NCBI GenBank assembly: GCA_016285455.1
Contig: JAEEQS010000014.1
Span: 1 to 38,311, forward strand
DNA length: 38,311 nt
Direction of reading: 5' to 3'
Origin: Bacteroidales bacterium
Lineage (GTDB): Bacteria; Bacteroidota; Bacteroidia; Bacteroidales; UBA932
Shown here piece by piece: positions 15,954 through 23,849 of the stretch. Within the stretch, counting starts at the first letter, position 1, and each line of letters opens with the position of its first letter. A program made the position numbers and the translations under genes. The notes beneath the pieces were generated by a model, which had not been told where the DNA came from, did not search any database, and saw only the letters and a list, made by a program, of their open reading frames with translations.

Positions 15954-17233
15954 ATCTGCGGATGATCCGCCATCATCTTGTCCGCCCAGGCGCGGAAATC
16001 GCTCCAGCGGTAGAAGTTGCCCTGGACTGGTGTCAGATATCCCAAGGTAGCATCGTTCTCGTTGAACACAACCTTGAAGAGAATGTCGTTTTTCTTGTTC
16101 TTGTAGAACACAAACAAGATTGTGGCCGCCATTGGAATGTTATAGTTCTGGAACCAGTACTTGGCTTCTTCAGACTTAGATGGAACTGTGCCCATATTGT
16201 TTATGTTCAGGAGAGTAGCCAGGGCTTCAACGATGTAGTCGTGGCCAAATCTCAGGTGCGCGGCCTGGTTCGGATCACTGAAAGAAGTCTCAGCCTTGGC
16301 AATTATGTCTTCCAGCAGAGGAATCACGCCATAGCGGGCTTTAATATCGGTGAAGAAAGAAAAATAGTTGTCAGCTTCCCAGAACTTCAAGACCTGTTCC
16401 TCAGAGAGAAGGTCATCAAAAAGCGGCTCGCTCTCATAGTTGTGGTATCCGCAGATCAGCTGCCACAGTTCGCTCACAAAACCAGTAGGGCCATCCTCAA
16501 AACCATCGAGGAACTTGCTGTCTGTGAACAGCTTGTCCAGAACATCCTGATAGCCGGAAACCCTCTTGAAGAAATCTGTATAGCCCTCCAGTTCCGCTTT
16601 CCTGTCATCTGTCTTGAAACGCCTGATCAGGGTTTTAGGAGCACTTGGAGGAGCTATGATGCACATTCCAGTATGGTCTGACCTTAGGCGCATTGTAAGC
16701 TTTGGATTGCAGGTCTTAAGCCCCAGGGTGAAGGCTCCCATACTCACGATGCATCTCTGGCTGGTAGAGGAGATGGCATCTACCTTCTTTCTTCCCTTGA
16801 ACACCTTCGGAAACTGCTCGTAAACGAACGTTCCTATAGCCTGGTGCTGGTCAAATCCCAGCGGAACCAGGTCTCCGGTGTTAATGTACGGATTCATATA
16901 GAAAGCCTCGTACTTCCTGACAAACTCCTTTCCGTATGGTGTAAGCACATTTTCCTCTTTAGCCTTGGAGAATACATCGCGGAGAAGAGTGTAAGTCTTC
17001 GGGTTCCAGGCATAGCGAGATCCGTGGCGGCCGTAATGACTAATGTAGAAAGGCTTGTAGCCAGCAGGAGTCTTGCTCAAAGTTCCGAATTCATCCAGAC
17101 GGTGCGGGCCTTCCATTCCACGGGCCTTGCGGGCATCAGCCTTTACTTCTTCTAACACGTTGTACTGCTGAGCGTTCAGCAAAAAAGACGAGGAAAGGAA
17201 TATTCCCCAAAAAAGTATCAGTATCTTCTTCAT
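15950..17233 (-). CDS. Histidine acid phosphatase (branch 2), secreted
   Basis: From the ATG at 17233 the protein has 427 residues and begins with a clean signal peptide (MKKILILFWGIFLSSSFLLN-AQ). A farther upstream in-frame ATG would add 16 residues in front of it and is rejected. The catalytic motif RHGSR (69-73) and the downstream proton-donor motif GHD (330-332) define branch-2 histidine phosphatases, as in phytases and multiple inositol polyphosphate phosphatases. It should hydrolyse phosphomonoesters, perhaps phytate, outside the cytoplasm. Its stop codon and the convergent S41 stop share the palindrome CTAG (15950-15953). Confidence 0.9.
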   Translation of the reverse strand: MKKILILFWGIFLSSSFLLNAQQYNVLEEVKADARKARGMEGPHRLDEFGTLSKTPAGYKPFYISHYGRHGSRYAWNPKTYTLLRDVFSKAKEENVLTPYGKEFVRKYEAFYMNPYINTGDLVPLGFDQHQAIGTFVYEQFPKVFKGRKKVDAISSTSQRCIVSMGAFTLGLKTCNPKLTMRLRSDHTGMCIIAPPSAPKTLIRRFKTDDRKAELEGYTDFFKRVSGYQDVLDKLFTDSKFLDGFEDGPTGFVSELWQLICGYHNYESEPLFDDLLSEEQVLKFWEADNYFSFFTDIKARYGVIPLLEDIIAKAETSFSDPNQAAHLRFGHDYIVEALATLLNINNMGTVPSKSEEAKYWFQNYNIPMAATILFVFYKNKKNDILFKVVFNENDATLGYLTPVQGNFYRWSDFRAWADKMMADHPQI

Positions 17234-17239
17234 AACAAT

Positions 17240-17247
17240 CAAAGATA
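17240..17247 (-). promoter_or_regulatory. -7 box of the histidine phosphatase gene
   Basis: On the minus strand this reads TATCTTTG, an exact TAnnTTTG. It lies 6 nt before the ATG at 17233, so the leader would be very short. Confidence 0.55.
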
Positions 17248-17322
17248 CTATATTCGCCGCAAATGGCATTATAATCCACAAATAGCCGTATCTTTACAAA
17301 AGCATAGAAGAACTTTTGGATT

Positions 17323-17979
17323 ATGTATTTTTCAAACCATAACGAGGCTGTAACGTTCAGCTACACTTACGGCGGTCCGCTTGAAGTTGAAATAGATAAA
17401 GAAGGGCCTGTCTGCAAAGAAGACACGGATGTTTATCCGCTGGCAGACAAAGACTGGACAAAGGAACACAGCTACATAAGCCTTACCAAAGGCATTACAG
17501 AGGTAAAAGCAGGATTTCTGGAATCATTCAAGAATCTAAATGCTCTAATCATAAGCCGTTCGGTCACAAAGATAGAAATGACACCTCAGCTGAAAAAGCT
17601 TCTTTCAAAGAACAATGTTCTGATCCGCGGAGAATATAACACCTACGCCGAGTCTTTTGCCAAGGAGAACGGCTTGAAATTCCTTCAGGCAGACATTCTC
17701 CTAGCCATAGACTGCAATGAAGAACATTGCGAAAACACTTTCATAACGCTCCAATTCTTCCCGGACGGAAAGGCCAATATCAAATATGATGTATTCAGCG
17801 TGGGAATTTCAGCCGGCAACAATGGCGGCGGAACATATGAAAGAGAGCTTCCAAATGATTTCTGGAAAGGCTGCACTGTAGAAAAATTTGCAGACAATTT
17901 TCCAGAGAGGCTCAGGGAAGCCTTGCTGAAAAACAAGGAACTGGAGCATTTCCTTACCGCTGTCAACAAAAAAGTGTAG
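17323..17979 (+). CDS. BspA-like leucine-rich-repeat-type protein fragment, unknown function
   Basis: A 218-residue protein without a signal peptide. The central part (about 50-120) reads like one or two BspA/LRR_5 units: GITEVKAGFLESFKNLNALI, SRSVTKIEMTPQLKKLL, then YNTYAESFAKENGLKFLQAD. The C-terminal part (about 130-218) is a separate domain with DCNEEHCENTFITLQFFPDG and no motif I know. It starts about 90 bp from the divergent phosphatase gene and ends 47 bp before the second ECF sigma gene. A near-consensus -7 (TATCTTTA) lies about 25 bp before the start. Cytosolic location is suggested by the missing signal. Confidence 0.75.
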   Translation: MYFSNHNEAVTFSYTYGGPLEVEIDKEGPVCKEDTDVYPLADKDWTKEHSYISLTKGITEVKAGFLESFKNLNALIISRSVTKIEMTPQLKKLLSKNNVLIRGEYNTYAESFAKENGLKFLQADILLAIDCNEEHCENTFITLQFFPDGKANIKYDVFSVGISAGNNGGGTYERELPNDFWKGCTVEKFADNFPERLREALLKNKELEHFLTAVNKKV

Positions 17980-17991
17980 TTTTCCGTTAGG

Positions 17992-18002
17992 TTCTGCGTC
18001 TA
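17992..18002 (+). promoter_or_regulatory. Shared 11-bp motif before the second ECF sigma gene
   Basis: TTCTGCGTCTA is identical to 9059-9069 before the first sigma gene. GCGTCTA resembles an ECF -10 element. It abuts an ATG at 18003, which favours the downstream ATG at 18027 as the true start. No clear AAC element is at -35. Confidence 0.4.
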
Positions 18003-18026
18003 ATGGGCAAACAAACAAGACAGACA

Positions 18027-18497
18027 ATGACAGAAAAAGAATTCGAAAAGATGGTCAGAGAACATAAGGGGACGATTTACACCGTCTGCTATATGTTCTC
18101 GCAGGACACTCAGGAGGTCGCAGACCTCTTCCAGGAGATCCTGATAAACCTTTGGAAAGGATCCGGAACTTTCCGGGGCGAAAGCAGCCTGAACTCCTGG
18201 ATTTGGAAAGTGAGCCTGAACACCTGCATTTCTTCAGACCGAAAGAAAAAGCGCCTGCCGAAAAAGGAGCAGCTGAGTATGAACATCAACCTCTTTGAAG
18301 ACAACGACGAAGGCAGCCGCCAGTCCAACCTTCTGAGGGAGAGGATCTCCAAGCTCGGGCCTTTTGACAGGGCAATCGTTCTGCTGTGGCTGGAAAACCT
18401 CAGCTATGAAGAAATCGGCCAAATAGTCGGAATCAGCACCAAGAATGTCTCTGTCCGCCTTGTCAGAATCAAAGAACAACTCAAAAAGATGCATTAA
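18027..18497 (+). CDS. ECF-type RNA polymerase sigma factor
   Basis: A 156-residue sigma factor from the ATG at 18027 (MTEKEFEKMVREHKGTIYTV); an ATG at 18003 would add eight residues but lies on a promoter-like motif. Region 2 includes VADLFQEILINLWKG and LNSWIWKVSLNTCISS; region 4 includes LSYEEIGQIVGISTKNVSVR. It is of the short ECF type common in Bacteroidota, where it is followed by a small multi-pass membrane protein rather than a FecR-type anti-sigma factor. The next gene starts one base after its stop, so translation is coupled. Likely role: stress or envelope response; the regulon is unknown. Confidence 0.9.
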   Translation: MTEKEFEKMVREHKGTIYTVCYMFSQDTQEVADLFQEILINLWKGSGTFRGESSLNSWIWKVSLNTCISSDRKKKRLPKKEQLSMNINLFEDNDEGSRQSNLLRERISKLGPFDRAIVLLWLENLSYEEIGQIVGISTKNVSVRLVRIKEQLKKMH

Positions 18498-18498
18498 A

Positions 18499-19080
18499 AT
18501 GGAAAACACAGATAACATACTCAACGAAATGCAGCAACAGCTGCGCCAGCTCAAGGATAAACTGGAAGGAGAAAAAATCGTAAACGAAAAGCTTCTGAAA
18601 AATGCCTACAGGTCAAAGCTCGGCAGCCTGAAGAGAAAAGGCCTGGTCCAGACCATTATCGGCATAATTGCCATGCTCTTATGCTTAAATCTGCTGAATA
18701 TGGGCTTCTCGGTGCCATTTGTAATTGCAACAGAAGTGATGCTGGCTTTCTGCCTGGTGGCTACAGTTATAATTAACAACAGGCTTCCGAGCATGGACGC
18801 CAACCTTGTAACCGCCGCCAAAGGAGTTACCCGTTTCAAGAAAGGCTACGCCAACTGGCTGTGGGTAGGAATTCCTCTTCTGGTAGTATTCCTGGCAGGA
18901 ATGGGCTATGAAATTCTGAAGAACGAAAACTTCCCGGCTGAAGCCAAAACACCTATGCTCATAGGACTGGGAGTGGGACTGGTAATCGGCGGAGCAATTG
19001 GCCTTGTACTTCGTCACAACATCCTGGCAAAGTCCGACGAAACCCTCGCCCAGATCGAGGACCTGATGAAGGGGGAATAA
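18499..19080 (+). CDS. Four-helix membrane protein paired with the ECF sigma factor
   Basis: A 193-residue protein. The ATG at 18499 directly follows the sigma stop (18495-18497). Residues about 5-38 form a charged, Gln/Leu-rich coiled coil (MQQQLRQLKDKLEGEKIVNE). Four hydrophobic segments follow at about 50-66, 70-93, 119-138 and 152-171, and a short charged tail ends it. This pairing is recurrent next to ECF sigma genes in Bacteroidota. It could hold the sigma factor at the membrane through the coiled coil, acting as a non-classical anti-sigma factor, but this is inference. It ends 3 bp from the convergent AlkD-like gene. Confidence 0.82.
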   Translation: MENTDNILNEMQQQLRQLKDKLEGEKIVNEKLLKNAYRSKLGSLKRKGLVQTIIGIIAMLLCLNLLNMGFSVPFVIATEVMLAFCLVATVIINNRLPSMDANLVTAAKGVTRFKKGYANWLWVGIPLLVVFLAGMGYEILKNENFPAEAKTPMLIGLGVGLVIGGAIGLVLRHNILAKSDETLAQIEDLMKGE

Positions 19081-19083
19081 CCG

Positions 19084-19806
19084 CTAACTTTTAGACAAAT
19101 AGATTCTGCGCACCGGTTCAGGGAACTTTTCAATGGCGTACCTGAGCATGGTGCGCGGCATTTTCGAGGCATGAGAGTCAAGGAATTTTCTCAGCGATGC
19201 CTCGTCTTTTTTTCCGGCTTCCCTCAGCAGCCACCCTACCGCCTTCTGAAGAAGATCGTGAGGATGATTCAGAAGAATGTCTGCGATGGCGTATGTATCG
19301 CTGAGCTGATTCTTGCGGATGAAAGCCATCGTTGAAACTATGCCGATTCTCTGTTCCCAGATGTTCTTTCCGCCGCGGGCAAGGTCATAAAGCAGGATCC
19401 TGTCCTTATCCATAAGCCACTCTCCAATAAGCTTGTAGCAAGAAAGGTCCACCAAATCCCAGTTGTTGATCCGGTCTGTATGACTCAGATAAAACTCCAC
19501 ACACTTCTTCTGCAAATCTTCCTGCTTCTTCTTCCGGGCGTTGCTGAATATTTCCACCAGGCAAAGCAGAGAAGCCAGTCGCACCTCGTGATAAGGGCTC
19601 AGAATGCACTCCTTAAGATTCTCAAAGGAGACTTCTTTCCAGCATTCCTTTACAACGTCTCTTGTAACAGGCACCTTGATTCCCAGGAACTTGTCGCCTT
19701 CGCCATACTGGCCAGGCCCTGTCTTGAAGAAACGCATAAGCCCCGCAACCTGACTATCGTCGCGGAGGGAGAGCATCTTTTGCAGAAGAATATTACTCTT
19801 GGACAT
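19084..19806 (-). CDS. DNA alkylation repair protein, AlkD-like HEAT-repeat glycosylase
   Basis: From the ATG at 19806 (MSKSNILLQKMLSLRDDSQV) the protein has 240 residues, the usual AlkD length. It is all-helical with HEAT-like repeats and the family phrases FLGIKVPVTRDVVKECW, SPYHEVRLASLLCLVEIF and INNWDLVDLSCYKLIGEWL, in which the Trp and Asp are typical of the AlkD active site that excises N3- and N7-alkylated purines. An upstream in-frame start would add 15 residues and extend farther into the acetyltransferase gene. The start overlaps the end of that gene by 14 bp, so the two are translated from one message. Confidence 0.9.
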   Translation of the reverse strand: MSKSNILLQKMLSLRDDSQVAGLMRFFKTGPGQYGEGDKFLGIKVPVTRDVVKECWKEVSFENLKECILSPYHEVRLASLLCLVEIFSNARKKKQEDLQKKCVEFYLSHTDRINNWDLVDLSCYKLIGEWLMDKDRILLYDLARGGKNIWEQRIGIVSTMAFIRKNQLSDTYAIADILLNHPHDLLQKAVGWLLREAGKKDEASLRKFLDSHASKMPRTMLRYAIEKFPEPVRRIYLSKS

Positions 19807-20362
19807 CGTTGACCAGATCTTTGATTTTAACCGCCGGCACTCCACCAACAAGGCAGTTGTCCGGAACGTCTTCGTGAACCACGGCTCCGGCCGCTATGAC
19901 CACATTGTTGCCGATCGTGACTCCGGGGAGAATGGTTACGTTTCCGCCTATCCACACATCGTTGCCGATCCTGACGGGCTTTGCCTCAGCCATATACTCC
20001 CTCCTTCCCTTTGGTGAAAGCGGATGGCCCACGGTGGTTATCAGAGTGTTCGGCCCTATCATCACGTGATTGCCTATGTAAACCTCTCGGATGTCCAAGA
20101 TGGTCATGTTGAAGTTGCCCGTAAAATCATCGCCGATGAAAATGTTCTTGCCGCAGTCGCAGCCAAAGGTCTTTGAGATCCAGACTCTATCGCCCACTGC
20201 CCCCAGCATCTTCTGAAGACATTTGTACTGAGCCTCATAGTCTGTTCCGTCAATGGCGTTGTACTCCTCGCACCACTTTATTGCCCGGCTCTTTCTGGCA
20301 ATCATTTCTGCATCTGCATAGCAGTAAGGCAGTCCTGCATTGAGTTTTTCTAGTTCTGTCAT
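19793..20362 (-). CDS. Maltose/galactoside O-acetyltransferase-type hexapeptide transferase
   Basis: A 189-residue protein. The N-terminal helical cap (MTELEKLNAGLPYCYADAEM) is the Mac domain of sugar O-acetyltransferases. The left-handed beta-helix (about 55-180) has hexapeptide repeats such as VWIGGNVTILPGVTIGNNVV and the acceptor-site His in TTVGHPLSP. It transfers acetyl from acetyl-CoA to a sugar hydroxyl in the cytosol; the sugar is unknown. It is the first gene of a two-gene unit with the AlkD-like gene. A near-consensus -7 (TAATTTTA on the minus strand) lies just upstream, and the divergent lipoprotein gene begins 70 bp away. Confidence 0.92.
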   Translation of the reverse strand: MTELEKLNAGLPYCYADAEMIARKSRAIKWCEEYNAIDGTDYEAQYKCLQKMLGAVGDRVWISKTFGCDCGKNIFIGDDFTGNFNMTILDIREVYIGNHVMIGPNTLITTVGHPLSPKGRREYMAEAKPVRIGNDVWIGGNVTILPGVTIGNNVVIAAGAVVHEDVPDNCLVGGVPAVKIKDLVNDVQE

Positions 20363-20408
20363 AGCGTTGTAAAATTACAAATTCTTCCTCAATGAGACGT
20401 GGAATGAG

Positions 20409-20416
20409 TATATTTG
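20409..20416 (+). promoter_or_regulatory. -7 box of the beta-propeller lipoprotein gene
   Basis: TATATTTG matches TAnnTTTG exactly; the ATG follows 15 nt downstream at 20432. Confidence 0.6.
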
Positions 20417-20431
20417 TAAAAATAAATTCAA

Positions 20432-21244
20432 ATGAGACGCAATCTTCTTTATATGCCTTTGCTGGCAGCCGTTCTGCTATTTGCTTCAGGTTCCTCCTGT
20501 TCAAATAAACACTTCACGCCAGAGACCCCAGATACTCCTGATGCCCCAGTCACTCCAGGCAAATACAAGCCTGTAATGGGCGCTGTCACAGAAATTAATA
20601 CAACTTGCAAGGAACCTTCCGGCATCTGCCTTGCCCCTAAAGGAGACGGCTTCCTGGTAGCCTCAGACGATGACGGCATTCATCACGTAACCTGGACTGG
20701 AACAACCACAAACTTCTATAACGGCAAGTTCGACTGCGAAGGCGTAACAATAGACCCTAAAACCAAAGATGTCTATTATGTAGTTGAAAACAAACAGGAA
20801 GTGCACCGCCTCGTTGCGCCTGACTACAAGAAAGATGAACTAATCTGTGTCATCAGCGATGTAGGTCTGGGCACCAACGACGGGCTTGAGGGTATCACCT
20901 GGTACAAAGACGGAAGCCTTCTGATCGGCAACCAGAAGAAGCCCGTTGTATTGATCACCTATTCTCTGACCAAAGGAGAAACCAGCCGCTATGACCTCTC
21001 TTCTGGCAGCCTGAAGGAAATCGCAGACCTTTGCTATGATTCTGTACGGGATGTTCTCTGGATAGCAGACAGCAAGAACCGCACAATCAATCTCTGCGAC
21101 ACTAAAGGCAATGTGGTTGAAACTTACAGCGTTTCATTCATAGACAACGCCGAAGGCCTTTGTGTGGACCACTCTAGCAACTGCATCTGGGTGTGTGACG
21201 ACACCACCGGAAAGATCTATAAAATATCCTTCACCAACCTGTAA
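20432..21244 (+). CDS. SdiA-regulated-like beta-propeller lipoprotein
   Basis: A 270-residue lipoprotein: signal MRRNLLYMPLLAAVLLFASG with the lipid Cys about 23, then a Pro/Thr linker (TPETPDTPDAPVTPG), then a beta-propeller (about 48-270) with recurrent blades: GICLAPKGDGFLVASDDDG, CEGVTIDPKTKDVYYVVEN, GLEGITWYKDGSLLIGNQ and EGLCVDHSSNCIWVCDDTTG. The EG(V/I/L)..D pattern is that of the SdiA-regulated domain family. Its ligand or enzyme activity is not known. It is monocistronic, with its own promoter and a terminator at 21251. Confidence 0.85.
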   Translation: MRRNLLYMPLLAAVLLFASGSSCSNKHFTPETPDTPDAPVTPGKYKPVMGAVTEINTTCKEPSGICLAPKGDGFLVASDDDGIHHVTWTGTTTNFYNGKFDCEGVTIDPKTKDVYYVVENKQEVHRLVAPDYKKDELICVISDVGLGTNDGLEGITWYKDGSLLIGNQKKPVVLITYSLTKGETSRYDLSSGSLKEIADLCYDSVRDVLWIADSKNRTINLCDTKGNVVETYSVSFIDNAEGLCVDHSSNCIWVCDDTTGKIYKISFTNL

Positions 21245-21250
21245 TAAAAA

Positions 21251-21280
21251 TGCTCCCGCCAACAACAGCAGGAGCACTTT
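21251..21280. terminator. Hairpin terminator between convergent genes
   Basis: TGCTCC (21251-21256) pairs with GGAGCA (21271-21276), preceded by AAAAA and followed by CTTT. It lies between the propeller gene and the convergent regulator gene and may serve both. Confidence 0.55.
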
Positions 21281-21309
21281 AACACTTAAAAATCAACCTT
21301 GGCGAAATC

Positions 21310-21621
21310 TCAGACCTTTGGTATCTGAAGATATTGCTTAAGAGTTTCCACATACTCGGCGAAGGCTGTTCTGCCTTTGTCGGTGATACGGCAGATGGTG
21401 CAGGTCTTCTTTCCCTTGAAGGTCTTTTCCACCTCGATATATCCGGCCGCGGAGAGCTTGTCCAGCTGCACGCTCAGGTTTCCGGCAGTAGCTCCGGTCT
21501 GAGCCTTGATGTATACGAAGTCTGCCTCCTCCACGCCAATCAGTATGCTCATCACCGCAAGCCTTAACTCCGAATGGAGCAGCGGATCCAGCGGCTTGAA
21601 CGTTGTCTGTTTCTCTTCCAT
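21310..21621 (-). CDS. Winged-helix transcriptional regulator (ArsR/MarR-like, HTH_34 type)
   Basis: A 103-residue protein made almost wholly of a winged helix: helices in LHSELRLAVMSILIG and DFVYIKAQTGATAGNLSVQLDKL (recognition helix), then the wing IEVEKTFKGKKTCTICRITDKG. The KTxFxGKxxxTxxxxTxxGRxAFxxY pattern is that of small dimeric regulators found beside multi-pass membrane proteins in many bacteria. It follows the membrane gene by 24 bp in the same operon and probably controls that operon. No cysteine cluster for metal sensing is evident. Confidence 0.88.
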   Translation of the reverse strand: MEEKQTTFKPLDPLLHSELRLAVMSILIGVEEADFVYIKAQTGATAGNLSVQLDKLSAAGYIEVEKTFKGKKTCTICRITDKGRTAFAEYVETLKQYLQIPKV

Positions 21622-21645
21622 AACACTTTGTTTTATAGCGTTATT

Positions 21646-22275
21646 TTAGTTCTGCTTAGTTTTGTTCTGAAGGATAAATCCAGGAATCAGAAGTCCCAGT
21701 ATGCCGAGCACAACGAATACTAGAAGCTGAGCCGGACCGTTGCAGATCAATGCCACAACTACAGAGATTGCAGTAGCAACCACAAGGCAGGCAACTACGG
21801 ACTTCATCTTCATAACCACTCCGGTTATCACGCCGCAAAGTCCCATCAGCAAGGCAATTACGAGAGTCATATTGGCAACCACGATGTTGCCCAGCTCGAA
21901 ATACCTCATTATAAGAGCCGCTACCCAGATCAGGAAGTAGAAGCCTGTTGCAAAGATCCCGAACCACATCCAGGTCTTGCCGATGATTCTGCTAACCTCG
22001 GTTTTAGGAGCTTTCTCCTTGTTCTTGTCCATAATAATGTTGCATACAACACCTATGGCACTCATAGCAAACCACAGAAGGTTCCATACAGGGCTGCCGG
22101 TCTTTGACCAGAGGAAGTAAATAACCAATGCAGTAACTGCCACCAGGCATCCCCAAAGGATCAGGGGCTTTCCAAGATTCTTGGCAATTGTTTTTCTGCT
22201 GCGCTCCATTGTCTCTGCAATAATCTTCAGAGAATTTTCGGTTGAAAGGTTTTCTTTGTTAACGATAGTTTCCAT
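21646..22275 (-). CDS. Multi-pass membrane protein, unknown function
   Basis: A 209-residue protein with a soluble N-terminal helix (METIVNKENLSTENSLKIIAETM ERSRKTI region, 1-32) and about six hydrophobic segments between 38 and 203. It heads a two-gene operon with a winged-helix regulator. This pairing is frequent in Bacteroidota, where the membrane protein is unnamed and may be a sensor or transporter-like partner. Nothing catalytic is visible. The start at 22275 is preceded by a leader of about 98 nt and a canonical promoter. Confidence 0.82.
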   Translation of the reverse strand: METIVNKENLSTENSLKIIAETMERSRKTIAKNLGKPLILWGCLVAVTALVIYFLWSKTGSPVWNLLWFAMSAIGVVCNIIMDKNKEKAPKTEVSRIIGKTWMWFGIFATGFYFLIWVAALIMRYFELGNIVVANMTLVIALLMGLCGVITGVVMKMKSVVACLVVATAISVVVALICNGPAQLLVFVVLGILGLLIPGFILQNKTKQN

Positions 22276-22373
22276 TGTAAATACTTTTTAAAAATTAAAA
22301 CTTAAAATTTAAAATGGCCATTGTCGGATCCGTTACCTCCCAATTGCGCACTCGGTCAGTCTCAAATCCAATG

Positions 22374-22405
22374 CAAAGATAAACCAGTTTATATTATAAA
22401 CCAAA
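22374..22405 (-). promoter_or_regulatory. Promoter of the membrane protein/regulator operon
   Basis: On the minus strand: TTTG (22405-22402), a 20-bp spacer and TATCTTTG (22381-22374), a complete Bacteroidota promoter. It transcribes toward 22275 across a leader of about 98 nt with no recognised riboswitch. Confidence 0.7.
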
Positions 22406-22444
22406 TTATTTTATAAAATATTTGCAAATTTATGGTAGAAACTA

Positions 22445-22473
22445 TTGTTTTTAGGGAATAAATTGTATTTTTG
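22445..22473 (+). promoter_or_regulatory. Promoter of the winged-helix/epimerase/metal ATPase operon
   Basis: TTG (22445-22447), an 18-bp spacer and TATTTTTG (22466-22473). The first start codon is 38 nt downstream at 22511. Confidence 0.65.
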
Positions 22474-22510
22474 TAGGGTAGAAATTTTTTAGACTTAGGG
22501 GATAAAAATT

Positions 22511-22885
22511 ATGGATAAGATCAAAAAAGTGCTGCTATTTACAGAAAACAACGTGTCTGTGGAGCTGGATTACCAGGAATTCAGGGAAAAGCTTGCATCC
22601 GATATTCTGAACTCTATCGATTCTGCTATAAACCAGACAATTGCGCCTGTCAAAAATGAGCCGCAACAAGATGAGTGTGTTCCAAAGAAGAACCTCAAGA
22701 CAAGAGACAAGATACTGTTGCTTATCGCTGAGAACAAGCACATTACGGCAAAGGCTCTAGCAGAGAAAGTCTGCGTTACGGAAAAGGCCATTGAAAAACA
22801 GCTGGCCAACCTCAAGGCAGAAGGCATCATCAAACGCCAGGGCTGCAACAAGGGCGGCCACTGGCTTATAATAAAAGGAGAATAA
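22511..22885 (+). CDS. Winged helix-turn-helix protein
   Basis: A 124-residue protein. The N-terminal half (1-60) is a mixed domain with an acidic, helix-forming segment. The C-terminal half (about 62-122) is a winged helix: TRDKILLLIAENKHITAKAL, AEKVCVTEKAIEKQLANLKA as recognition helix, and the wing IIKRQGCNKGGHWLII. This last part resembles the HTH found at the ends of AlbA/RecG-like and Schlafen-associated regulators. It leads a compact operon with an epimerase (11 bp gap) and a metal ATPase, so it may be their regulator. A single Cys in each of the recognition helix and wing could sense metal or redox state, but that is speculation. Confidence 0.8.
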   Translation: MDKIKKVLLFTENNVSVELDYQEFREKLASDILNSIDSAINQTIAPVKNEPQQDECVPKKNLKTRDKILLLIAENKHITAKALAEKVCVTEKAIEKQLANLKAEGIIKRQGCNKGGHWLIIKGE

Positions 22886-22896
22886 TACTTATTAAT

Positions 22897-23838
22897 ATGA
22901 CTATAGCTATAACAGGAGCGGCAGGCAATCTTGGAAGCCTATTAGCCGAATCTTTTTTAAATGAAGATGTGAAACTTCATCTTTTGTATCATCAGAAGCC
23001 TTTGAATGACAGGCTTTTGAAAAGCGATAAAGTTAAAGCTTTCAAAGTGGATCTTTCTAAACCGGAAACTTTGACTCCAGCATTGGAGGGCGTGGATACG
23101 GTAATTCACTTTGCCGGTGTCTTGTTCAAGGGCAATCCACAGAAGTTTCTGCCTATAACCAATACTCAATACTTCAAAAACCTTCTGGCTGCAGAATCTG
23201 AAAACAATGTAAAAAGGATGGTGCTGGTAAGTTTCCCTCACACGGAAGGAGAAACTACGCCAGATAATCCTGCTACTGGACGTCTGGACGGAAATCCTAT
23301 ATCCGTACATGCGCAAACCCGCAGGGAAGAAGAAATTCTGCTGATGCAGAACCAAGACAGATTCCGCTGTATAATAGCTCGTTGCGGAATGATTTACGGC
23401 AAAGACATCATTATGATGGACGCCTGCAAATGGTTCTCTAAACACTGGATAATGGGAATCTGGAAAAAGCCTACCTGGATTCATCTGATTTCAAAAGCAG
23501 ATTTCTGCTCAGCGATGAAACAAACCGCCCTCAACCCAGATGCAAGCGGAATATATCATATTGGGGATGACGGCAAGCAGACTCTTCAGGAATTTGTTGA
23601 CGACGCCTGCAAATACTGGGGCACCAGAAAACCATGGCGTATGCCAGACTGGATGGTCTATACTGCCGCCTGGTTTATGGAACAATGGTCTCTGCTGACA
23701 GGATCTAAATCCCCTCTCACAAGAGATTTCGTGAAAATCGGACACGTAAGCTATTACGGCGACACTTCCAGAATGAAATCCGATTTGCTCCCAGAACTCA
23801 AGTATCCAACCTATAAAGAAGGTATGGAAACTATGTAA
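22897..23838 (+). CDS. NAD(P)-dependent epimerase/dehydratase-family protein
   Basis: A 313-residue protein starting with a Rossmann fold: MTIAITGAAGNLGSLLAESF, whose GAAGNLG (7-13) binds the dinucleotide. VDLSKPETL and GVDTVIHFAGVL (about 60-72) continue the atypical short-chain dehydrogenase/epimerase pattern. The C-terminal substrate part includes GIYHIGDDGKQTLQEFVDDA. The usual YxxxK catalytic pair is not clear, so it may be an NmrA-like redox sensor or an unassigned dehydrogenase. It is the middle gene of an operon with 11-bp gaps on both sides. Confidence 0.87.
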   Translation: MTIAITGAAGNLGSLLAESFLNEDVKLHLLYHQKPLNDRLLKSDKVKAFKVDLSKPETLTPALEGVDTVIHFAGVLFKGNPQKFLPITNTQYFKNLLAAESENNVKRMVLVSFPHTEGETTPDNPATGRLDGNPISVHAQTRREEEILLMQNQDRFRCIIARCGMIYGKDIIMMDACKWFSKHWIMGIWKKPTWIHLISKADFCSAMKQTALNPDASGIYHIGDDGKQTLQEFVDDACKYWGTRKPWRMPDWMVYTAAWFMEQWSLLTGSKSPLTRDFVKIGHVSYYGDTSRMKSDLLPELKYPTYKEGMETM

Positions 23839-23849
23839 TCAAAACAATT

